Shown piece after piece: positions 55,379-64,000 of a stretch of 64,000 bases of DNA. Under the pieces are notes generated by a model. The model did no database searches and was not told where the DNA came from. It saw only the letters and a program-made list of their open reading frames with translations. The DNA is taken from contig CALYLW010001077.1 in assembly GCA_944989445.1 (NCBI GenBank), forward strand, positions 37,028 through 101,027, given 5' to 3'. The DNA comes from Ampullaceana balthica (lineage: Eukaryota; Mollusca; Gastropoda; Lymnaeidae). Position 1 is the first letter of the stretch, and each line of letters begins with the position of its first letter. The position numbers and the translations under genes were made by a program.

Positions 55379-55569
55379 TATAATTACAATCGTGAAAGGT
55401 TTATTGCTAGTCCACACTGAGATCTTTACATGACTAATTGGATTTCACCGCTGCTAAGCTTTTTTTTAATTCTTTCGTTATATTTGTGTACTATTTGTTC
55501 GTTAAGGAAGGCTCTTTGCCGAAACGTTCACTGATTTATTAAGTCCTGTCAGGCCTACTATCACCCTGT

Positions 55570-56160
55570 TTATATAGAATACTCGGTAGTCATTACATTT
55601 TATCCCAAGTTTAGGGATCGAATTAAAGTGGTGAACCACTTTAATTGCAATACGGAGAAGGGGCATTACTAGCGAAAGACCTTGTATTTTTAAAAATATA
55701 TATCAAACATATGCCTATATGTTTATTAGTTAACTTTTTTAAAACTTAATTATTTAATATAACCTTTTCTATATGCGGACTTAAAAAAATAATAATTACA
55801 AACATAAGGTTTATTGCAATTGTACGTAAAATTTTTTTTGGCTAATATCAATTGATTATTTCCTGTATCATAAACTTGAAAAATTTACATTTAAATGTGG
55901 TTTAATTTTAACTGGTGAATTACTTCCCTTCAGTAAGTAAATACCTTTAATATGGCTCGGTTTAGATAATATAATGCTCTTAGGCGGGATAACTCCCAAG
56001 AAAAAGACCAAAACAGTGATTTAAAACATGTTCATTTTCAAATAGAAAATACTGCCTTTATGGCAGTGTTGCTTAATTTTTTTCTGTCACCCCCCCCCAA
56101 TAGGAAGAAGAAAACATTTCGCGCCCCCCTCCCCGCGCGATAGTAAATATTTTTATCATT
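55570..56160 (-). mobile_element. Inverted partner of the 47689 hAT-type element
   Basis: The reverse complement follows 47795-48365 for nearly its whole length, including GAACATGTTT, GGAAGTAATT and the CTCGG-TTTAGATAATATAATG stretch. The GC-rich terminal blocks are truncated at 56160. Confidence 0.8.
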
Positions 56161-56264
56161 CATATATATTTAGGCTGTGGTTACACTGCACGCGAATTCA
56201 CCAATCTAGTATACGCGCGAACGCGCATCTGAAATCTCTTGAAAAACAAATGCAATAACAAAGT

Positions 56265-56720
56265 GTGCGTGGTTACATTGGCAGAGTCAAAAACGCCAGT
56301 ATACGCCCGAATAATTTGATTTTTACAGCGCATCGCGCGAATCTGCTTTCAAAAGTCAACAAAATGGCGGAAATATTTACCACATCGTCAAATTTTATGT
56401 GTGTAAATGATCATTTAATAAATAAGAATCGACTTTTATGCATGATTTTCGAAATTTAAAACCATATATTTCCATTTTAAACTAAAATTATTATTACACG
56501 CTTTTATTACACGCTTTTATGAAGGTCACACCGTTTGTATGTTGTATCCATCCATCCTTCCTTCAAATCTTGAAACGTAAAATTAAACCACTTCTGATGG
56601 TCCTAGAGATCTCAAAATTTTACCACAGATAGATCTTGGATGACAATGCATTGTATCAAAATTTCAGATCGATCGTATGTACCGTAATTAAATTAATCAA
56701 TTTTTATTTATCTCTATTTA
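56265..56720. other. Diverged fragments of dispersed repeats; no gene
   Basis: The stretch contains GGTTACACTGCACGCGAATT- and TATACGCGCGAACGCGCA-type words with inverted pairs (56180-56345). From about 56560 a diverged copy of the 503-bp repeat follows, including ATTTCAGATCGATCGTATGT. The 64-codon ORF at 56265 is not recognised. Confidence 0.5.
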
Positions 56721-56721
56721 T

Positions 56722-57069
56722 CACTATTTAGAATGTACAATCGTCTGCTAAAGTTGACCTCCAGGGCTCACTGGTTTCACTCCAGCCTTCGTTTACCAAA
56801 TTCCCGTGTTTACACCAATGGCAGGGGAGATCAGCGCGTTTCAGTCTGTAAATGTTTGTAAATAAAAGCGTGTCCTTTTAAAAAAAATATTTTTTTTACA
56901 TTTTACTTATTTTGATTTTTATTATGGATATTGACAAGTTAATTTCGTAAATTCATGAGCGCACACTCCTCTCAACGACGTCGACGTGTTACCCCAATAA
57001 CACTAATACTAGTAATGTTGGAAGGAAACTTTGGCTTGAAATTGCAGACGAATCGAATTCTACAAGTAT
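56722..57069. other. No gene seen
   Basis: AT-rich single-copy sequence. Nothing recognised. Confidence 0.4.
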
Positions 57070-57349
57070 CATGGGCGTAGGGAAGGGGGGGCAAGGGGGG
57101 CATAATGCCCCCCCCTACATTTGAGAAAAAAAATTAATTTATTAAATGCATTAATAAATGTTGTATTTTAACTATTACAGCACTAATTTGTAAGTCTTAT
57201 TAATTTATAAGGCTTTTTTCATCCCTATTTTTTTTTACTGAACTTGAATTTAATTGAAAATTGTACCTGTATGGCATTGCCAGTTAAAATATAAAAAAAA
57301 GTGGGATTTTTTTTGCCCCCCCCCCGAAAAATTCCTAGCGACGCCCATG
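57070..57349. mobile_element. 280-bp MITE related to the 61881 element
   Basis: Starts CATGGGCGTAGGGAAGGGGG and ends with the inverted CATGGGCGT. G-rich and C-rich tracts follow each terminus, as in the 1.4-kb element at 61881. The interior is AT-rich and non-coding. I found no clean target duplication. Confidence 0.72.
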
Positions 57350-58140
57350 AAAGTAAGTAACCTACAACTATTATTGCAGATGTTGTTTATTTAATTCAAT
57401 CACGATTTAAGTCTAAAAGTAATTATAAAAATATTAATTTTAGGACTACATCAAGTCCAAGTGGTTAAGAATTTAATTAGGTCAAGACGATTCAAGTCGG
57501 TGATCGACTTTTAAATTTAAATATAATATTTATTAATTTTAAGCTTCAAAATTAGGTTGAAATAGGATACAAATATGTATTTTTTATAGTTATGATTTTA
57601 CTTTAAATTATTAATATATTGACTAAAAGGGAATCAAATAACAAAATATTATAAATTACTGAAGCTAAATACTTGTTTCACTATTTAAACAACTTTTGTT
57701 CCAATTAATGCTATGCAGTTATTTTGCATATATTATATATGCTTATAATTCACTATACTATTACTAATACAAATAAATTTTTGAATATTATATTAAGCAT
57801 TAGGTAAATATCCCATAATATTAATATTAAGTTCAAAATTAATATTTAAAATGTTTTAATATTATTTTAAATTTCATGGCAATAGAACAAAAAGATATAA
57901 AATTTAATTACAACTACGACTACACTGTTACACAGTAGTTTTACAGGTAGTAAAAATAAAATTGAAACTTTTTACTATTTTTAACAATAACATGTAATTG
58001 TTTAATAATTTATTCAATTTCTTATAAACGTGGTAATTAAAAAAAGTTGTGGTTTAACTTAAACTTTCAGAATTTATTATTTATAAAAATAATTTTCAAG
58101 ACTTATTTATATATTTTGTTTATACAATGTGTGTAAAAGC
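57350..58140. other. No gene seen; very AT-rich
   Basis: Strongly AT-rich single-copy sequence without ORFs over 60 codons or tandem arrays. Confidence 0.5.
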
Positions 58141-58149
58141 AACCTTTTT

Positions 58150-58870
58150 CTTCTTTTCAGCCAATGTTGTAGAAACAAAATGTAAAAGCTTGGAAGAAAA
58201 CTTTTGCAAAGAGCATTTTAAAAACAACAAGACCTCTTACACATAGTTTCCTATATTTAATGGAGAAAACTCTTCATGGAAATTCTATAACCAGATACTA
58301 TTCCTGTTGGATGTGTTCTCTTCAAGAAAAAGTAAGGGTTATTTACAGTTTGCTGACATAAATTCAGGAGAAGAGAGAAAAGAAAATGTTATGGCAAAAA
58401 AAGCCATAATTCACACTGATTTTAATGACAATGTCAATAATAATGAATCACACCATGTTGATATATTTGGAGAAGCAGCTCAAAAATACCCTATTTCTAG
58501 TACACATAATATACCTTTGAAAAACACCAAAAATGCAAAGGAAAAGAATGGTATAAGATAAGTCATAAGCTATTATCACTTGATTCATTTGGAGGAAAGT
58601 TAGATGGAGGAGCTGAAAAAAACAAAAACAGTATCATGAGTCTGCTAACACTGACACATCTTCATAAAATTCCAAATAGAGGCTAAAGCTAGGATTAAAA
58701 TTAAAAATTCTACAACTTTTGGTAAATGCTGATGGACCAGAACACATGGAAAGGTTAAATTCATTTATGGATCAAGATGATTGTTCTTTGCAAATTTCAT
58801 CACCCCACATAATCAAATGACAACAAGCTACAAAGAAATTTTATTTAAAATGGGATTGTATACAAACAGT
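58150..58870 (+). other. Unrecognised, partly protein-like stretch
   Basis: An ORF of 84 codons (58307-58561) is preceded by a longer open stretch from about 58250. A possible acceptor TTCTTCTTTTCAG lies at 58150-58162. The composition is lysine- and asparagine-rich but not repetitive. Downstream to 58870, pieces look like continuation in other frames, broken by stops, suggesting a decayed coding segment of unknown family. Confidence 0.25.
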
Positions 58871-59825
58871 TGACTTAGGCACTCATGACCTTTCATCAAA
58901 ATGAATTTAAAAAACTTTACTGTTAAGTGTTAATAATTTACTGTTTACTGTTAATGTTTTTACTGTTGAGTGTTAATAGTTTTCCTGTTACATGTTAATT
59001 TTAAAAATAGTTGAAATTTTTAAAATAAATTAATATAATTTTTTGTTGCCTTCATTTTTTATAAAGACAAAATTCTGTGTGCTTGAAAATAGTTTTAAAC
59101 TCAAATTACATTATGATATAAGACAATAAAATCGTTTATAGTAATTATAGTCATGTGAAAATTATTATTGTTTTAAATATCAATTACAACAAGATGAAGT
59201 AAAAAGAAGCATTTATGATTTAATTGCAATAATGGACATTATCCTTAACTAATACAAATTAGAAAAGAAATTAACTCATCTAAATATTTTAACAAATTTT
59301 TCAAAAATGAATTATTCAAGAAAAAAATAATTTTTGTGTCTGTTTTATGATTACATTAAGGTTAAACATCTATAAACCTATTTGTATGTGATTAATAAAT
59401 ATTAATGCATGTATGGACCTTTTTATGGATGTTACTTGTGTGATTATGCTGCATGCAATGTTACATCATAATTTTTAAAGAATTAGGTTATGAATATGTG
59501 GTATGAATATTTAAACAATGAAATAAATTACTATGATTATACTCATACTTATAAATATATATTATATCTTTAAATAATATTTAGATAATCAAATTCAATA
59601 AATAACTTTTAATATATATATATATATATGTATATGTACATCTACATGTATTATTTGAAAATGTTAATATAATGAGAAATAGCACTTGGTATTATTCTAA
59701 TAGTTTTATAAAAACATAATAATTTCCTATAATCAAAATTTGAAAAACTTTTTCTTTGAGAATATATAAGGTATGCACAAGCACTTGGGCATACCTGTTC
59801 CCTAATATAAAAATATATTCAAGAT
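58871..59825. other. No gene seen; very AT-rich
   Basis: AT-rich sequence with a short ACTGTTAAGTGTTAATA-type repeat (58919-58996) and a TA microsatellite near 59612. Confidence 0.5.
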
Positions 59826-60790
59826 TTGATAAGAAGCACAGAACAGTATCTAAAAAATATTGGCTCTAAGTCATCACTGAAAATGGTAAATTCAGTATTT
59901 CCACAAGAAACCTTCCTAGTTCCCCCTACTAATTTTATTCTAATTCTAATTTACATAAATTATTTACCCAACAGCATCTCATTAATAGCAAAAGTTATGT
60001 TATTTGCTGATGATTATATAAGCTATAGAACAATTAAGCGTGAAGAGTATACAGAAATATTACAAATACACTTAGATTTAGATGAATAACAAAAATAGAA
60101 AGTAATTGGATTATCATATATACTGTTAACACTAAATTTATGTGTCAAATGTTAAGAGTATAAAAGAAAAATAAATGCAAACTATTGCATTCAGGTTAAA
60201 CATCTAACACAAAATAAAGATGCAAGTACTTAATAGTAATAATAAACAAACAATTAAATTGTAATCCACAAGTTAATGAAGAAATTAAAAGCTCCATCAA
60301 AACTTTATTACGCTTCATAAAATAAACTTACATTGTGTATGAAATTTTTAAAAAAAAATGTCTGCCTCAAATTGAAGTTGAATTTAAATTGTTTAAAATC
60401 TATACTTGAATTTGAATGTGAATCTTATATATTGTACCTACGCACCATTTAAAATATAAAAAGAGAGTCTAGAAGAAATATCAAAATAGTTGTAATACAA
60501 TAAGCATAAAGTTCTAAATTAGATATACAACACAAAAATCATAAACCATAATTTTGTATACACAGGGATAAAACAAAAACTTTTCTTGTTCCATTTGCAA
60601 GTATAATTATGTAAATCCTCATTCTTCTGTATGGCATTTTGTCAAGTATTGGGTTGCCTTAAAAAACATAAATAACAAAATCTACTACTACTACATTCAA
60701 AACTTGCATAAAATGCAAACTTGAACCATGGGTAAACATAGAATGAACTATTCTACTACTTAACAGACAAAGCATTCTGAACTTACTATA
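59826..60790 (+). pseudogene. Very degenerate LINE with reverse-transcriptase motif
   Basis: The ORF at 59826-60089 reads as the catalytic part of a LINE reverse transcriptase, with LIYINYLPNSI and LFADDYISYRTIK; FADD is the catalytic motif. Further downstream, broken pieces follow the layout of the 54603 copy: GTTAAGAGTA, TAATGAAGAAATTAAAA, AAAATGCAAACTTGAACCAT. It is the only copy here that keeps the FADD region and is much more diverged than the others. Confidence 0.82.
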
Positions 60791-60799
60791 TAAAACTAA

Positions 60800-61872
60800 A
60801 ACATTTGAAGATAAAAATTTCTCCTTCTCAGAATTTTCTATAGTTTTTATGGCAAACAGTCAAACATTAAATATTTTTCTCTTATGACATTTGCATCTTA
60901 ATATCATACAAATTATTTTTTATTAATTTGATTAAAAAATGATTAGTATAATTATATTCAACCACATTCAAGAATTTTTTTAACTATACATTTTAGAAAA
61001 ATAATATTTGATTAAAACATTGTTATTTTTACAATTGTATTAATATTATTAATAATTCCTTATGAAAACTCCACTATAACTCTTGTGTTCATAAATCACT
61101 CATGAACATTAAAGTTAAGATAATTAAATTTCATTTTTTTTCATTTTAATAATCATTATTAATTAAAAATAATTTATATAGCTTTTAAGCTTTACTTTAA
61201 ATAAATAATTGAAAACATAAATACTGATGTTCCATATTTATATCCAATAACTTTAGATTTGATCATTTTGTTACCTATATTTGGGAAACTCATGACATTT
61301 ACATACTCACATGAGCAAATGTAATTATGTGACATATGATGGAACAATATTAGGTTTGGAACTTCAAATAAATATATTTAGTATTCAGTTTTTCAGGGTT
61401 AACTATACTTGAAGTAGTAAATTTCTCTGTTTTACCATGTGTATGGATAAATTAGATATTCCTTTAAAGGATCCTTGATCGCCAGTAAACACATATGTAG
61501 TTTTGTATTGGTTCCAGGTAGCTCCCTTGGATGAGGGTAAGAGAAACAACCATTATTTTATTTTACATATTTGATCCAAGAAAAATCCCACTGGCATTTG
61601 GCTTACCATAAACTTCAAAATCAACACTTTAAAATAATATATGGTATTAACCAATGCTTGAAGTTCAAATTGAATAATAATAGAATGACATTGTTTATAC
61701 TTGTAATGTTTTTATCAAGATTATTTGGGGCACTTAATGCAGACATGCTTGCCATTGATACCAACACAATTAAGATAATCCTATAGCTACTCAAAGTTTG
61801 GCAATCACTCTGTACCAATATTTATGTATTTTGGTAAGGCATATGTTCATCAACTAAACACTGCCAAATAGC
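60800..61872. other. No gene seen; very AT-rich
   Basis: AT-rich single-copy sequence. A 71-codon plus-strand ORF at 61571 is unrecognised. Confidence 0.45.
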
Positions 61873-61880
61873 ATCAGGTC

Positions 61881-63294
61881 CATGGGCGCCCGCAAGGGGG
61901 GGCAAGGGGGGCGCTTGCCCCCCTTGGATTTATGGATTTTTTAAAAAAATTGACAAAAATAGACTAAAAATGTATTAAAGTAAAGAGAAAATAAAGAGAA
62001 AGTAACTAAGCTGATGCCGATCTCGTTATCCTGTGTAATTATTTTTATATTTTCTATATTGTAGAGAATTAGGCGGTTAAAGGGTCTTTAGATCAAAGAT
62101 TTCTGTTGCTGGTAGTGGTCGGACTGGTAGTCTGGTCAGAACTGACCTTGATGTGTGAAAGATGTGCGGTAGCTTGGATAGATGAATAGACCGAACCACG
62201 TCCAGTTGCTCAGAGGTGCTAAATGTAGACTCTGTTATGTAAAGGTCAGTCGTGTGAAGCACTGACCAGGGGAAATGAATGCGATTGTCCAAACCAGACC
62301 AGGGGCTAACATCAAAGAGACCAGAGCAGGTCATGGTACCCCACCCCCACCCCCGTCATAATCTGGGGGGGTGGTGGTACAAGATGATTCAATCATCATG
62401 ATTGACATATTAAATAGTGACGTACTGTAGACCGGGGACTAGACAAAGGCGTGGCCTCCCAGACTGAGGGAGTTGGTTATAGGACGTGACCAATAACGGA
62501 CGGAGTTGTTTGCAACGGTGGTAGTAAGGATCATAAATAAACTGTATTAACTGTATAACTGTATATATGCTCAATCTCATATACTTTAAAAGCATTGTTC
62601 AGAAATGTTGGTCTTTACAATGCCTGGTTTCTAGCTACCCCATAACAGTGGCCCATCCTTGTATAGTCTCGGTTCACAGCGTGATCACTTGAGCCCTATG
62701 GCGGATTTAGGGGAGGGGGATGAACTGGCTAAAGCCAGGGGCCCCGTGCAGTCTTAATTCGCCCCTGCTTGACCCCTCCAGCACGGATTCATCCCCTCAA
62801 TGTCAACACTTCCAGAAATGCCATACTTACTATACCTCATAATTATAAATTATAGATAATAGAAAGTTGTTAAAAAAGAAATTGCAAAGAAAGAAAATAA
62901 AATAAAAATATTAAAAGAATTTTTAAAAAGGAAAGAAAAAAAAAGAAGTCTCCAACCAAAATTCGATCCACTACCTATTACTTTGAGATAAAAAAAAACA
63001 GCCGACAACCGTTGGACCACAGAAGCATATAGATGAAGTTTTAAAAAATCTTTAATCAGAAGCTTTTAAGTGTCGGGGTAATATGATCCTGACACTTCCA
63101 CATAAGTAAAAGGTGTACGTGTATATTTTATCACAATATTAATTAAGGACAAGTAGTACTGATCTGTATAGAGTTTTAATTAATGGTCACGTGACCGGCC
63201 AAAAAATCTGCGTATAGCGCTAAGAATTATGGGAAAAAAATCACTTCGAAAAATTTTTGCCCCCCCCCTAGAAAATTTTCTGCGGGCGCCCATG
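61881..63294. mobile_element. Complete 1.4-kb non-autonomous hAT-type element, 8-bp TSD
   Basis: The left end CATGGGCGCCCGCA is perfectly inverted at the right end (TGCGGGCGCCCATG). ATCAGGTC flanks it exactly (61873-61880 and 63295-63302). G-rich tracts follow the left end and C-rich tracts precede the right end. Internal ORFs (62334-62077 and 62595-62410, minus) resemble no transposase. A second GC-rich junction near 62700-62780 (AGGGGCCCCGTGCAG) may be a nested element. Confidence 0.9.
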
Positions 63295-63302
63295 ATCAGG
63301 TC

Positions 63303-64000
63303 TCATAAATCATTTTTGAAATTGTTAAGTGGTTATTTTATAAAATGAGATGTCCTAAGTCTGTTGACTGGAATCTGAAAAAAACATAAGAAAAGTAAAT
63401 TATTATTTTAACTAATATTGTGGACAAAGCAAACTATTACTATGTCATAACTTATCTATCATCTGTATTAATATCAATATCACCCTAAAATTAATATAAT
63501 ATATTAAAATGTGTCATAAAAGTGAAAAAAACGATTTTTTTTTAAAATTTAAATATTATCTAATAATATCTAATATTTTTAGACAACTCAGCGACAAACT
63601 AAATTTTTCTAATAATAATAAATAATAATGTGCTGCTTTCACTAAAGTCTATAGCCCTGAATTATATAAGTTTTGAATTTTAAAATTAATTATGTTCTTA
63701 ATAAAAAAATAATTTAAAAACCGTTAAAGTTAAAGTGATAAAAATTTCTCTAAAAAGTCAAAACTTCTACAAATGACAGTGATATTTCTCAAGTTGTTCA
63801 ATAAGTAGTTAACTAATGTAAATTAATTTACTTTAATAATTATTAGCCTTATTTGTTTTTAAAATTTTTTTTTGCAAACACCAATTAACGGTTCATCGAC
63901 AAAACGGCCCGGACAAGACAGCCCCGACAAATGAGCTCCGACATAATGGCCCTTGACTAATACACGAACTAATAGTGAAATGTTCAATCAAATATTATAA
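63303..64000. other. No gene seen; short CGACAAA-type degenerate repeat at the end
   Basis: AT-rich sequence. At 63895-63955 a 14-15-bp motif recurs four times in diverged form (CGACAAAACGGCCC, GGACAAGACAGCCCC, GACAAATGAGCTCC, GACATAATGGCCC). It is the only GC-rich patch after the hAT element and could be the edge of a further repeat beyond the window. Confidence 0.5.

Noticed and set aside
54480..55440. 55-bp target site duplication around the LINE
   Set aside because: Two copies already precede the LINE, so insertion into a small tandem array explains it better.

Overview
The window is eukaryotic nuclear DNA, most likely from a gastropod mollusc. This rests on its spliced gene, LINE and hAT relics, a tRNA-derived SINE and minisatellites; the species cannot be read from the sequence. 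There are no bacterial operons, CRISPR arrays or rRNA genes. By hand estimate more than a third of the window is tandem arrays of about 30 unrelated units, from a 6-bp microsatellite to a 71-bp minisatellite. The largest is a 4.3-kb array of a 26-bp unit at 41.9-46.2 kb. Almost all the long open frames are by-products of these arrays.

One host gene is clear. On the minus strand between 38056 and 26830, nine exons with GT-AG junctions and matching phases encode a 538-residue orthologue of GTF3C5 (TFIIIC63), the TFIIIC subunit that helps bind the A box of tRNA genes for RNA polymerase III. Its introns hold their own minisatellites, a SINE, a TTAA-flanked piggyBac-like element and a long hairpin. 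A 20-bp array starts about 25 bp after the stop codon and probably lies in the 3' UTR.

Layout: 1-6.3 kb, four arrays, with a hexamer grading into a 21-bp unit. 6.3-26.8 kb, about 20 further arrays with two hAT MITEs, one 400-bp TIR element and two LINE tails. 26.8-38.1 kb, GTF3C5. 38.3-41.5 kb, piggyBac-like, Tigger and LINE relics. 41.9-46.9 kb, the 26-bp array joined to the C-terminal end of a decayed hAT transposase. 47-56.7 kb, a transposon graveyard (hAT ends, a second hAT transposase of DUF4371/ZMYM type, the best LINE copy, a 503-bp tandem dimer). 56.7-64 kb, AT-rich DNA with few arrays, one degenerate LINE and a complete 1.4-kb hAT-type element with a perfect 8-bp target duplication.

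No new multi-gene system is visible. The more unusual signals are the tandem 5' splice sites of GTF3C5 exon 4, its acidic region at the N- rather than C-terminus, an array repeating a splice-donor consensus, a run of G-quadruplex motifs, and a transposase frame that continues into an array open in all three frames of one strand. All coordinates, copy numbers and homologies come from reading by eye; no search was run.
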